Positions 19,124 to 27,937 of a stretch of 64,000 nt of DNA are shown piece by piece. Each line of letters opens with the position of its first letter. Positions within the stretch are counted from its first letter, which is position 1. The notes beneath the pieces are model-generated. The model was not told the origin of the DNA. It saw only the letters and a list, made by a program, of their open reading frames with translations, and made no database searches. The position numbers and the translations under genes were made by a program. The DNA is from Nocardioides rubriscoriae. Lineage in GTDB: Bacteria; Actinomycetota; Actinomycetes; Propionibacteriales; Nocardioidaceae. The DNA is taken from NCBI RefSeq assembly GCF_008087085.1, contig NZ_VIYJ01000002.1:124001-188000 (forward strand), written 5' to 3'.

Positions 19124-20824
19124 ATGCCCGCTCGACCTCTCGCCGCCTCGGTGGCGCTCACCCTCGCCGCCACGCTCTGCCCCGCCGCGGCGCCGGCGAC
19201 CGGCGTCGTCGACTCCCGTGCCGCCGCGGCGCCGCCGCTCGTGCGGGGCTTCACCGGCTACGGCGCCGGCGACGTCTACGACATGGTGTCCGGCCCGGCG
19301 GGGACGGCCTACGTCATCGGGTACTCCTACAACGACGGGTCCCTCGAGATCGACGGCGCCGGTGCCGGCTACGACGCGACGATCCTGCGCCTGAGCGCCT
19401 CTGGTGCGGTGCTCGACTCGCGGTTCCTCGGCGGTGCCGAGGGCGACGTGCCGGTGGCGGCGACGCTGCTGGGGTCCGGCGACCTCGTGGTGGTGGGCGA
19501 GACCAGCTCCGCCGACTTCCCGGTCACGCCCGGGAACGCGGGGACGGCACCGGCCGGCCAGGGTGATGCGTTCGTCACCGTCCTCAGCGCCGACCTCGCC
19601 ACGGTCAAGGACTCCGTCGTCCTCGGGGGGACCGGCCGCGACAAGGCCGACGCCGTCGCCGTCGATCGCGACGGGAGCCTGTGGGTCGCCGGCTCGACGA
19701 CCTCCGCGGCCTTCCCGGTGACGTCGGGCTACTCCGCTGCCCAGGGTGAGGAGGTGTGGACGGCCCGCTTCTCCGCCGACCTGGCGACGCGCCCCGTCAG
19801 CGTGCTCTCGGGGGGCTCCAACGTCGATCGCGTCAGCGCTCTGGCCGCCGCGCCCGGCGGTGGCGCGGTGGTCGTGGGCTACACGGGCTCGTCGGACTTC
19901 ACGACCGTCGGCGCGACCCTGCCCGGTGGCACGGTGCTCCGGGGTGGCCGCGACGGCTTCGTCAGCCGCTTCGCTCCCGACGGGACGCTGTCGTGGAGCG
20001 AGCTCGTCGGCGGAGACGACCTCGACGACCTCTTCGGTGTGGCCGCGGTCGGCAACCGGTTCGTCCTGGTCGGTGCGACCTTCAGCAGCGACTTCCCGGG
20101 CGGCACGGGTCTGCCGAGGGCGTCGACCACGCAGCGCCAGGGCCTGGTGGTGAGCCTGTCCGGTGACGGCAGCACCCTGTCGGGGGCGGCGACCCTGGGC
20201 GGCACCGACGGCCCCTCCGACCTGCAGACGGTGCGCGCCGACTCCTTCGGTGACCTCTACGTCGTCGGTTCGTCGGCGGCCACCGACGCGCCACGGGTGG
20301 CGGCCCTCCCCGGCAGGCCGACGGCAGCCGGCCCCACTCACCTGTACGCCGCCAAGCTCGACGGCGCGGCCCGGCACCTGCGGTGGTCGACCTACGTGCT
20401 CCCCGACCGCGACGTCTCGGGCTACCGGTTGGCGCTCCTGCCCGGCAGCCGGGTCCTGCTCGGCGGGTCGACCACCGCCACCGACCTGCCGGTGACCGAC
20501 GGCTCGACGCCCCCCATCACCGGCGTGTCGGGCGCGCTCAGCGTTCTCGACCCCACCCCGCACGTCCTGGGGCTGGCCGGCCCGCGCCGGACCCAGGACC
20601 GCACCCCGACGTGGCGCTTCCGGGTCGACCTCGTCGGTTCGCGCACGCAGTGCCGGGTGGATGCGAGGGCGTGGGGGAGATGCGGCAGGTCCCTGACGGC
20701 CACCCGCTTCACCAGCACCAAGCTGCGCCCCGGTCGCCACACGCTCCGGGTCCGGGCCCAGGACGGCCCGGGCAACCTGGGACCCGCGGTGTCACGCACG
20801 ATCCGCATCCTGCGCCGACGCTAG
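19124..20824 (+). CDS. Secreted SBBP-type beta-propeller protein
   Basis: 566 aa. A Sec signal peptide lies within about the first 27 residues (hydrophobic core then APAAAPATG). About six repeats follow with the pattern D-A-F-V…L-S…GGT…D…A-V-D…G…V-G-S-T-S-S…F-P-V-T, the signature of SBBP (seven-bladed beta-propeller) repeats. The last ~100 residues form an Ig-like C-terminal domain with two Cys, ending in a basic tail. No enzyme motif is seen; likely an extracellular binding or matrix protein. Upstream heptamer repeats suggest activation by the neighbouring SARP. Confidence 0.75.
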   Translation: MPARPLAASVALTLAATLCPAAAPATGVVDSRAAAAPPLVRGFTGYGAGDVYDMVSGPAGTAYVIGYSYNDGSLEIDGAGAGYDATILRLSASGAVLDSRFLGGAEGDVPVAATLLGSGDLVVVGETSSADFPVTPGNAGTAPAGQGDAFVTVLSADLATVKDSVVLGGTGRDKADAVAVDRDGSLWVAGSTTSAAFPVTSGYSAAQGEEVWTARFSADLATRPVSVLSGGSNVDRVSALAAAPGGGAVVVGYTGSSDFTTVGATLPGGTVLRGGRDGFVSRFAPDGTLSWSELVGGDDLDDLFGVAAVGNRFVLVGATFSSDFPGGTGLPRASTTQRQGLVVSLSGDGSTLSGAATLGGTDGPSDLQTVRADSFGDLYVVGSSAATDAPRVAALPGRPTAAGPTHLYAAKLDGAARHLRWSTYVLPDRDVSGYRLALLPGSRVLLGGSTTATDLPVTDGSTPPITGVSGALSVLDPTPHVLGLAGPRRTQDRTPTWRFRVDLVGSRTQCRVDARAWGRCGRSLTATRFTSTKLRPGRHTLRVRAQDGPGNLGPAVSRTIRILRRR

Positions 20825-20951
20825 TCGTCCGGTCGCGCGCACGACCCCGGATCGCCACGAGTCCTCCACAAGCAGAACGGCGCACGCGGTCCTCCACAGG
20901 TCCGCCCCTGGTCCGCGATCTCGAACGCCGTGGCGGCCTACGGTCCTCGGC

Positions 20952-21989
20952 ATGCGCAGTCGACGCCCCAGCCCCGAGCACCAGGAAGCCGTCTCGCGAC
21001 GTCTCGCGCTGCTCTCCGAGCAGCTCGCGGCAGCCCGTGACGAGGCGCCCGCGGTCGGCGACGAGTGGTGGGGCGAGCACACGCGGATCGCCCCGCTGCG
21101 CCCCGCGCTGCACGTGGTGTCCGAGCCGCGGGGCGAGCCGGGCCTCGAGCCCGAGCCCGACACGTGGGACGTGCCGACGCCTGCCGGGCCGCCGGCCGTC
21201 TCGCCGCAGCCGGTCGTGGTGCGCGAGCCCGGCCGCCACGCCCATCGTCGGGGGCTCGCGTGGTCCTCGCTGCTGCCCGAGACCCTGCGGGGGCGGGTGG
21301 GCCTCGCGCCGGGGCCGGTCGCGGTGGTGGCGCTGCTGGTCGCCGTGGCCCTGGCCTGGACCTGCTGGCAGGTCGTGCGCGACGACCCCGAGCCGGCCGT
21401 GCCGGTCGCGGCGCCGGTCGCGGCCGGCGCCGCGACCGCGGGCGACCTGGTGCCCGTCGACGGGGTGCCGACGACGGTCGCGACCGTGCCCGGTGGCCCG
21501 GCAGCACCGGCCGGTGGGGGCACGGTGACGGTCGACGTCGCCGGCCGCGTACGCCGCCCCGGCATCGTGGTGCTCGAGGCCGGTTCCCGGGTGGTCGACG
21601 CCCTGGCCGAGGCCGGCGGGGCCCGACCCACGGTCGACCTGACCACGCTCAACCTGGCGCGACCGCTGGTCGACGGCGAGCAGATCCTCGTCGGGGTCCC
21701 GGGGGCCGCAGCCCCACCGCCCGCCGTCGCGGGCACGAGCGGGTCGGCCGGTGGCGACCGGGGCTCCTCGGCCCCGGCGGCCCCGGCGGCCCCGGCGGCC
21801 CTGGTCGACCTCAACCTCGCCGACCAGACCCAGCTGGAGGGCCTGCCCGAGGTCGGACCGGTCACCGCGGCAGCGATCGTGAGCTGGCGCGAGGAGCACG
21901 GCGGGTTCACCGCGATCACCGAGCTGCTCGAGGTCGACGGCATCGGCGAGGCGACCCTCGCCAGGTTGACCCCGCTGGTGACGGTGTGA
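20952..21989 (+). CDS. comEA: ComEA: competence DNA-binding protein
   Basis: 345 aa. A polar N-terminal region of ~110 residues precedes one transmembrane segment (GPVAVVALLVAVALAW). It is followed by an SLBB-type domain (VTVDVAGRVRRPGIVVLEAG), an Ala/Pro linker coded by short GGCCCCGGC repeats, and a C-terminal helix-hairpin-helix pair (LNLADQTQLEGLPEVGPVTAAAIVSWR, then LLEVDGIGEATLARL). It binds incoming dsDNA at the membrane. The long N-terminal extension is cytoplasmic and unusual against the Bacillus protein. TACGGT (20939-20944) ends 7 nt before the ATG, so it is probably leaderless. comEC follows 10 nt after the stop. Confidence 0.9.
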   Translation: MRSRRPSPEHQEAVSRRLALLSEQLAAARDEAPAVGDEWWGEHTRIAPLRPALHVVSEPRGEPGLEPEPDTWDVPTPAGPPAVSPQPVVVREPGRHAHRRGLAWSSLLPETLRGRVGLAPGPVAVVALLVAVALAWTCWQVVRDDPEPAVPVAAPVAAGAATAGDLVPVDGVPTTVATVPGGPAAPAGGGTVTVDVAGRVRRPGIVVLEAGSRVVDALAEAGGARPTVDLTTLNLARPLVDGEQILVGVPGAAAPPPAVAGTSGSAGGDRGSSAPAAPAAPAALVDLNLADQTQLEGLPEVGPVTAAAIVSWREEHGGFTAITELLEVDGIGEATLARLTPLVTV

Positions 21990-21999
21990 GGCCGCGAGG

Positions 22000-24363
22000 G
22001 TGCCGCGGCTCACCGACGTGCCGGCCCTCGGCCCGGCTCCCGGGCAGGCCCCCGGTCCGGGCGCCGCCGACCTGCGGATGCCGCTGCTCGCGGTCGCCTC
22101 CTGGGTCGGCGGCCTGGCCGCGCAGTTCCTGCCGTCCGCGGTCGCCGTGCCCGCGGTGCTGGGCATCGGCGGGGCCCTGCTGGCGGTCACCCGCGTGCGG
22201 CGCCGTCCCGGAGAGCTCGCGACGGTGCTGGCCGGTCTCCTGGTGGCGGCCGGGGTCCTGACCTCGGCGCTCGTGCGGGCCGAGGCCGTGGCTCACAACC
22301 CGGTGGCCGACCTGGCCGGCGAGCGGGCCGTGGTCGAGGTCGTCGCGGTGGTCGTCTCCGACCCCCAGCCGGTCTCCAGCCCCTTCGGCGACCAGGTGGC
22401 GGTGCGCCTCGAGGTCCGTGAGGTCGTCGGGCGCGGGCTCGTGCACCGGGTGGCGGTGCCGGTGCTCGTGCTGGGCGACCCGGCCTGGGCCGACGAACCA
22501 TGGGGGGCGACCGTGCGCACCCACGGGCGCCTCGTCGTGCCGGACGGCGACCGCAGCGGCCTGTCCGCCCTGCTGACCGGGGCCGCGGCACCCCAGCGAC
22601 TGCGCGAGCCGGACCTGTGGTGGCGGGGCGCGGGAGCCATGCGGGCCTCGATCCGGGCGTCGGTCGCGCACCGGCCCGACGACCAGCGGGCGCTGGTCCC
22701 CGCGCTCGTCGACGGTGACGACGCGGCGCTCGACCCCGGGCTGGTCAACGACTTCAAGGCGACCGGCCTGACCCACCTGACCGCGGTGAGCGGCACCAAC
22801 CTCACGCTGGTCGTGGGGTTTCTGCTGGTCCTCGCGCGCTGGTGCCGGGTGCGAGGCCGGTGGCTGGCGCTGGTGGCGGTGCTCGGCATCGGGGGTTTCG
22901 TGCTGCTGGCCCGCACCGAGCCGAGCGTGGTGCGAGCCGCCGCGATGGGCACGGTCGGCCTGCTGGCGATGGGGTCCAACGGGCGTCGCCGCGCGACCCG
23001 GGGCCTGGCCGTGGCCGTGGTGGTCCTGCTGCTGGTGCAGCCGGCCCTCGCGGTCGCCGCGGGGTTCGTGCTGTCCGTGCTCGCGACCGCCGGGATCGTC
23101 CTGCTCGCCCCCGGGTGGCGCGACGCGCTGGCCCGCTGGCTGCCGCGCTGGCTCGCCGAGGCGGTGGCGGTGCCGTTCGCCGCGCAGGTCGCCTGCACCC
23201 CGGTCGTCGCGGCCCTCTCCGGGCAGGTCAGCCTCGTCGCGGTCCTGGCCAACCTGGTGGTGGCACCGGTGGTCGGCCCCGCCACGGTGCTCGGCCTGAC
23301 CGGGGGACTGACGGGACTGGTGGTCCCGGCCCTCGGCCGGCTCCTGGGGACCGGCGCGGCCTGGTGCGTGGGGTGGATCGCCACCGTCGCCCGCGCCGGT
23401 GCCGACCTGCCGCTGCCGACCCTCGACTGGGGGACCGACGCCTGGTCGCTGGCCGCGCTCACCGTGGGGTGCCTCGCGCTCACCGTGCTCGCCCCGGTGG
23501 TGCTGCGCTCGCCCAGGCTCACCGTGCCGCTGGTGGCCACCGCGGTGGTGGCGACGACCGTCCCGCTCCCGACCCCGGGATGGCCCGACACGGGCTGGGT
23601 GATGGCGATGTGCGACGTCGGCCAGGGCGACGCCCTGGTGCTGCACGCGGGGCCGCGGTCCGGGGTCGTGGTCGACGCCGGGCCCGACCCGGCCGCCGTC
23701 GACCGGTGCCTCGACGACCTGGGGATCGACCAGGTCCCGCTGCTGGTCCTGACCCACTTCCACGCCGACCACGTCGCCGGGCTCCCCGGCGTCCTGGAGG
23801 GCCGCACCGTGGGCGCGGTGTGGACGACCTCGCTGCTGGACCCGCCCGCGGCGGTGGGCGACGTCGTCTCGGCCACCAGGGCGGCCGGCGTCGTCCCGAC
23901 CCTGCCCGCGATCGGTGCCCGCCGCGTCGGCGACGTCGTGCTGCAGGCCGTCTGGCCCCGTCCCGGGCCCCCGGTGGCCGGGCCCGGCGACGGCAGCACC
24001 GCCAACAACGCCAGCGTGGTCCTCGTCGCCGACGTCGGGTCGACCCGGATCCTGCTGACCGGCGACGTCGAGCCGCCCGGTCAGGCCGCCCTGGCCGTCG
24101 AGGTCGCCGGTCTCGACGTCGACGTGCTCAAGGTGCCCCACCACGGCAGCCGCTACCAGGACCTGCCCTGGCTGCTGTCGCTGCACGCCGAGGTCGCCCT
24201 GGTCTCCGTCGGCGCCGACAACGACTACGGCCACCCCTCCCGCGACCTCGTCGCGGCCCTCGCCGACGCCGGCGCCGACGTACGCCGCACCGACCAGGAC
24301 GGTGACGTGCTGGTGCTGCCGACCGACGGCGGCGGGGTCGAGGTGCGCAGCCGCGGGGGGTGA
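22000..24363 (+). CDS. comEC: ComEC/Rec2: DNA-uptake channel
   Basis: 787 aa, GTG start. Order: N-terminal TM helices with a DUF4131-type OB region, the multi-TM Competence domain (including LTAVSGTN, a family hallmark), and a C-terminal metallo-beta-lactamase domain with HFHADH at 586-591. The channel carries single-stranded DNA through the membrane, and the MBL domain is thought to degrade the other strand. It is in one operon with comEA, and holA follows. Intact comEA and comEC suggest natural transformation is possible, although pilus and DprA genes lie outside the window. Confidence 0.93.
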   Translation: MPRLTDVPALGPAPGQAPGPGAADLRMPLLAVASWVGGLAAQFLPSAVAVPAVLGIGGALLAVTRVRRRPGELATVLAGLLVAAGVLTSALVRAEAVAHNPVADLAGERAVVEVVAVVVSDPQPVSSPFGDQVAVRLEVREVVGRGLVHRVAVPVLVLGDPAWADEPWGATVRTHGRLVVPDGDRSGLSALLTGAAAPQRLREPDLWWRGAGAMRASIRASVAHRPDDQRALVPALVDGDDAALDPGLVNDFKATGLTHLTAVSGTNLTLVVGFLLVLARWCRVRGRWLALVAVLGIGGFVLLARTEPSVVRAAAMGTVGLLAMGSNGRRRATRGLAVAVVVLLLVQPALAVAAGFVLSVLATAGIVLLAPGWRDALARWLPRWLAEAVAVPFAAQVACTPVVAALSGQVSLVAVLANLVVAPVVGPATVLGLTGGLTGLVVPALGRLLGTGAAWCVGWIATVARAGADLPLPTLDWGTDAWSLAALTVGCLALTVLAPVVLRSPRLTVPLVATAVVATTVPLPTPGWPDTGWVMAMCDVGQGDALVLHAGPRSGVVVDAGPDPAAVDRCLDDLGIDQVPLLVLTHFHADHVAGLPGVLEGRTVGAVWTTSLLDPPAAVGDVVSATRAAGVVPTLPAIGARRVGDVVLQAVWPRPGPPVAGPGDGSTANNASVVLVADVGSTRILLTGDVEPPGQAALAVEVAGLDVDVLKVPHHGSRYQDLPWLLSLHAEVALVSVGADNDYGHPSRDLVAALADAGADVRRTDQDGDVLVLPTDGGGVEVRSRGG

Positions 24364-24414
24364 CCCGACCTGATCTGACCTGGCCGGGCAGGGTGCTCCG
24401 GTCCTGTCGGCGGC

Positions 24415-25401
24415 ATGTGCCAGGGTGTCGGCATGCGAGCGGGCGACGTGCTGGGCCGGGTCATCCTGGTCACGGGCAAGGAGGAGTTCCTCAACCAGCG
24501 CACGGTCGACCTCGCCCGCGAGGTCGTGCTGGCCCACGACCCCGAGGCCGAGGTCGCCGAGAGCCCCGCCGCCGACCTGAGCGCCGCGACACTGGGCGAG
24601 CTCACCGCGCCGTCGCTGTTCTCCTCGACCCGCTTCGTCGTGGTCCGCGCCCTCGAGCACCTCACCGACGACGCCGCGCCCGGCCTGCTCGACTACGCCG
24701 CGCACCCGGTCGACGACATCGCCCTGGTGCTGGTGCACGGCGGCGGCCCCAAGGGCTCGGGCCACCTCACCAAGCTGCGCAAGATGGCGACCGTCACCGA
24801 GCACAAGTCCGAGGAGCCCAAGGCCTCGGAGTTCCCGGGCTTCGTCACCTCCGAGGTGCGTCGCCACGGCTCGACCATCGACAACGAGGCCGCACGCACC
24901 CTCGTCGACGCCGTCGGCCAGGACCTCCGCTCGCTCTCGGCCGCCGCGCACCAGCTCACCAACGACTTCCCCGGCGAGAAGCTCACCGCCGACAAGGTGG
25001 CCCGCTACTTCGGCGGCCGCGCCGAGGCCAAGTCGTTCGTCGTGGCCGACCACGCCTTCTCGGGGCGCCGCGAGCAGGCCCTCGAGGAGCTGCGCTGGGC
25101 CCTCGACAACGGCACCGCGGCGGTGCTCATCACCTCCGCGTTCGCCGGCAGCGCCCGGGGCCTGGCCCGCTACAAGGGTGCCGCGCGGGGCATGCGCGAG
25201 GCCGACCTCGCGAAGGCCGTCGGCGTCCCTCCGTGGAAGCTCAAGACCATCCGCGGCCAGGCGCAGTCCTGGTCCGACTCGGGCCTGGCCCGCGCGATCC
25301 GGGCCGTCGCCCAGGCCGACGCCGACGTCAAGGGCGCGGCCAGCGACGCGGCTTACGCGCTCGAGCGGCTGGTGCTGACGGTCGCCGGCCTGCGCGACTG
25401 A
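24415..25401 (+). CDS. holA: DNA polymerase III subunit delta
   Basis: 328 aa from the ATG at 24415; a second in-frame ATG at 24433 (MRAGDVLGRV) may be the true start because the conserved sequence begins there. The N-terminal AAA-like region (VILVTGKEEFL), the middle region and C-terminal ARAIRAVAQADADVKGAA…YALERLVL match HolA, which opens the beta sliding clamp within the clamp loader. The comEA-comEC-holA-rpsT order is conserved in actinobacteria. Confidence 0.93.
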   Translation: MCQGVGMRAGDVLGRVILVTGKEEFLNQRTVDLAREVVLAHDPEAEVAESPAADLSAATLGELTAPSLFSSTRFVVVRALEHLTDDAAPGLLDYAAHPVDDIALVLVHGGGPKGSGHLTKLRKMATVTEHKSEEPKASEFPGFVTSEVRRHGSTIDNEAARTLVDAVGQDLRSLSAAAHQLTNDFPGEKLTADKVARYFGGRAEAKSFVVADHAFSGRREQALEELRWALDNGTAAVLITSAFAGSARGLARYKGAARGMREADLAKAVGVPPWKLKTIRGQAQSWSDSGLARAIRAVAQADADVKGAASDAAYALERLVLTVAGLRD

Positions 25402-25426
25402 CCCACCACACGACCCGCCAAGCACG

Positions 25427-25456
25427 ACGACCCGCCACCTCGAGGTGACGGGTCGT
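25427..25456. terminator. Bidirectional hairpin between holA and rpsT
   Basis: A 14-bp stem with a single mismatch (25427-25440 against 25443-25456) folds around CG; the centre is CACCTCGAGGTG. It lies between the convergent holA and rpsT stops. No T-run on either side. Confidence 0.75.
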
Positions 25457-25472
25457 GGCGACAGGGCTCAGC

Positions 25473-25733
25473 TCAGAGCGAGGCGGCCTTCTTGGAGATC
25501 GCCGACTTGCGGTTGGCGGCCTGGTTCTTGTGGATGACGCCCTTGGAGGCGGCCTTGTCGAGGGCCTTGTTGGCCTCGCGACCCAGCGTGATCGCCTGGT
25601 CCTTGTCGCCGGCCTCGGCGGCCTCGCGGAACTTGCGGATCGCGGTCTTCAGGCCGGTCTTGACGGCCTTGTTGCGCTCGTGGCGCTTCTCGTTCTGCTT
25701 GTTGCGCTTGATCTGGCTCTTGATGTTCGCCAC
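25473..25733 (-). CDS. rpsT: 30S ribosomal protein S20
   Basis: 86 aa, Lys/Arg-rich, beginning [17 protein letters not shown], the standard S20 start, and with the conserved C-terminal [10 protein letters not shown] segment. It binds 16S rRNA during 30S assembly. Convergent with holA; its 117-nt upstream region contains a -10-like TAACTT. Confidence 0.97.
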   Translation of the reverse strand: MANIKSQIKRNKQNEKRHERNKAVKTGLKTAIRKFREAAEAGDKDQAITLGREANKALDKAASKGVIHKNQAANRKSAISKKAASL

Positions 25734-25823
25734 GGTGTGCCTTCGCCTCGATGGGATCGTGCTGGACGGTGCTGCAGGTCTGGGAGCGTGGGCACGCCGA
25801 AGCGGCCTGACACGCGACGGACA

Positions 25824-25829
25824 AAGTTA
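25824..25829 (-). promoter_or_regulatory. Probable -10 of rpsT (TAACTT)
   Basis: On the minus strand, TAACTT lies about 90 nt upstream of the rpsT start, in the only non-coding stretch between it and the kinase gene. This predicts a 5' leader of about 85 nt. No clear -35. Confidence 0.4.
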
Positions 25830-25850
25830 CCAGTGGGGTCGAGCCCGGGC

Positions 25851-26837
25851 CTAATCCGGCGGGATCCCCAGGCGGCGTGCCGCGGCACCCAGGAACCGGG
25901 CCGACTCCCGGCGCCGGAACGCCGCCAGGGTGGGCAGGTTGACGTCGACCGCGGTGTGGGCCCGGTAGGCCAGGAAGGCACCCAGCCCGAGGAGGGCCGC
26001 GGTGACGAGGTCGTCGCCGGCGCGGGCCAGCGCCGGCGAGGTCTCCAGCGAGTCGTCGAACCACGGCAGGTGCACCCGTTCGAGCCGCGCGAGCATCGGG
26101 TCGAGCCAGTCGGGGCCGATCCCGCACCCGCCCCAGTCGAGGAACACCAACGAGCCGTCGGGACGCACGAGCAGGTTGTCGTTGCGGATGTCGTAGTGCA
26201 CCAGGTGCTCGGTGCCGACCCGGGCGAGGTCGTCGAGGCCGGCGCGCAGGTCGTCCGCGCGCTCCACGACCCAGCGGGGCATCAGGTCACCCGGGACCTC
26301 GCCGGCGTGGTCGAGGCCCGCCGACCAGCCCCGGAACACGGCCCCGAGGTCGGTCAGCCCCGGCCGGTAGAGGGGGTTGCCGTCGGCCTCGGGCGGGCGG
26401 GGCGGCTGCGGGACGCGCTCGTGCATCACCCGCACGAGCTCGTCGGTGGCCTCCAGCAGCCGGGCCATCGTCGTGTCGTCGGTCAGGTCGGGGTGGTGGC
26501 CCTCGACGTCCTCGAGCAGCAGCGCGACCCACGACCCGTCGTCGTACGACGCCAGCAGGTCGGCCCACAGCGGGTGCGAGCCGAGCAGCCCCAGGGCCAC
26601 CACCTCGCGCCGGTGCAGCGTGGGGGAGTCGGGGTTGAGGTCGGCCCCGACGGCCTTGACGAACGCCCGGGTGCCGTCGGCGCAGACCAGCCGGGTCGCG
26701 CACCCCGGCGACATCCCGCCGGTCTGCTCGGCCGTGCGCACGACCGGTGAGCCCAGGGTGTCGTCGACCCACGCCCGCAGCGGTGCCGGGACCTCGGCGT
26801 ACGGCAGGTGCGTCCCGACCGCCCGTGGCCCGCTCAC
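25851..26837 (-). CDS. APH-family phosphotransferase (kinase 1)
   Basis: 328 aa, GTG start inside a tandem repeat. The kinase fold is visible: FVKAVGA as the beta-3 Lys strand, HYDIRNDNLL as the catalytic loop (HxDxxxxN), and FLDWGG at the metal-binding Asp. This is the aminoglycoside phosphotransferase/choline kinase superfamily (PF01636), so drug resistance should not be assumed; the substrate is unknown. It follows kinase 2 by 18 nt and is likely co-transcribed. It is a diverged relative (both have a P-V…Q-T-…G-F/M-…PG N-terminal pattern), suggesting duplication. Confidence 0.78.
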   Translation of the reverse strand: MSGPRAVGTHLPYAEVPAPLRAWVDDTLGSPVVRTAEQTGGMSPGCATRLVCADGTRAFVKAVGADLNPDSPTLHRREVVALGLLGSHPLWADLLASYDDGSWVALLLEDVEGHHPDLTDDTTMARLLEATDELVRVMHERVPQPPRPPEADGNPLYRPGLTDLGAVFRGWSAGLDHAGEVPGDLMPRWVVERADDLRAGLDDLARVGTEHLVHYDIRNDNLLVRPDGSLVFLDWGGCGIGPDWLDPMLARLERVHLPWFDDSLETSPALARAGDDLVTAALLGLGAFLAYRAHTAVDVNLPTLAAFRRRESARFLGAAARRLGIPPD

Positions 26838-26863
26838 GGCTCGCTCACGGCTCGCTCACGGCT
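26831..26863. repeat. Three perfect 11-bp tandem repeats at a gene junction
   Basis: The unit CGCTCACGGCT occurs three times without mismatch. On the minus strand each unit contains CCGTGAGCG, offering both a TGA and a GTG. The kinase 2 stop (26856-26858) lies in one unit and the kinase 1 GTG start (26835-26837) in another. Since 11 is not a multiple of 3, a change in copy number would alter the spacing of the two genes. Confidence 0.85.
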
Positions 26864-27845
26864 CCTGCCCGGCTTCGTCCCCGGTCGCCCACCCCCGCCG
26901 CTCGCACAGCCAGTCCCAGACCACGTCGGCCTGCCAGCGCTGGTGCTCACGGATGTACGGCGACGACGACGGCACCGGGTCGTCACCGGTCTTGAGGAAG
27001 TAACCGGCCACGAGCGCGAGCACGACGTCGACCGCCTCGGGGTCGACCCCCGCGAACGTCGGGTGGTCGGCGAGCACCGCCTCGACGTCGAGGCCGTCGC
27101 CGCGCGGGCCGATGAGCAGCAGCAGCGAGTCGAGCCAGGCCGCGCCGACGACCGGCCAGTTCCAGTCGCACAGCAGCGCGGTCCCGTCGGGGCGCAGCAG
27201 GATGTTGTCGTCACGCACGTCGGTGTGGACCACGGTCGAGCCGCCGACGACCTCGGTGTAGCGGGCCGCGAGCGCGGCCGCCTCCTCGCCGTGCGGCAGC
27301 ACGAAGGCCGCGCGGGCGTAGTCCCAGTGCGCCGGCCAGCCGGCGAGCTCAGCGGCGAACGTGTCGAGGGCCAGGTCCGCCGGCGGCGGCGTGAGCACCC
27401 GGGCGGTCGTGGCCAGCATCGCGAGCGAGGCGTCGAGGTCGTCCCGGGTCCACGGCCGCGACGGCGCCCGGCCCTCGACGTGCTCGATGCCGAGCACCAC
27501 CCAGTCGCGGTCGCCGTCGAGCCCGTGCCCCCACCGCAGCCGCGGGGCCGGTACGCCGTCGGGCAGGGCCGCGAGCTTGCGCGCCTCCTCGCGGTAGGAG
27601 TCGGCGAACACGCGCTGGGCCCTCACCGAGGCCGCCTTCACGAAGTGCCGGGAGCCGTCCTCGCCGACGAGCACCGAGGCGAAGCCGGGGGTGAAGCCCG
27701 CGGTCTGCGAGACGGCCTGGGCGACCGGCGTCCCGAGGTGCCCCTCGACGACCGCGCGCAGCTCGGGCGGCAGGTGCTGCCACTCCAGCCGCCTGGCGGT
27801 CCGCCCCACCGGCGCCGGGTAGGGCCGCCCCACGCTCTCGCTCAC
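26856..27845 (-). CDS. APH-family phosphotransferase (kinase 2)
   Basis: 329 aa from the GTG at 27845, chosen over an upstream in-frame start at 27890 because AGGATGGGGG lies just ahead of it. Kinase motifs: HFVKAASV (Lys), [11 protein letters not shown] (catalytic loop), LCDWNW (metal Asp). Same superfamily as the adjacent kinase 1. The substrate is unknown. It is divergent from lepA, with 92 bp between start codons. Confidence 0.78.
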   Translation of the reverse strand: MSESVGRPYPAPVGRTARRLEWQHLPPELRAVVEGHLGTPVAQAVSQTAGFTPGFASVLVGEDGSRHFVKAASVRAQRVFADSYREEARKLAALPDGVPAPRLRWGHGLDGDRDWVVLGIEHVEGRAPSRPWTRDDLDASLAMLATTARVLTPPPADLALDTFAAELAGWPAHWDYARAAFVLPHGEEAAALAARYTEVVGGSTVVHTDVRDDNILLRPDGTALLCDWNWPVVGAAWLDSLLLLIGPRGDGLDVEAVLADHPTFAGVDPEAVDVVLALVAGYFLKTGDDPVPSSSPYIREHQRWQADVVWDWLCERRGWATGDEAGQEP

Positions 27846-27937
27846 GCCCCCATCCTGTCGTCCCCGTCCTCGTCGTCGCGATCGCCTCACCGTGCTGGTG
27901 GCCAGGGAATGTGGCGGGCGAGGGGGAGCCTGGAAGA

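Noticed and set aside
21767..21810. GGCCCCGGC short tandem repeats
   Set aside because: They code the Ala/Pro linker of ComEA in frame, so an ordinary low-complexity linker explains them.
21916..25425. 1169-residue minus-strand frame antisense to comEC and holA
   Set aside because: His/Gln/Arg-rich composition typical of antisense to GC-rich coding sequence. comEA, comEC and holA are unambiguous on the plus strand.
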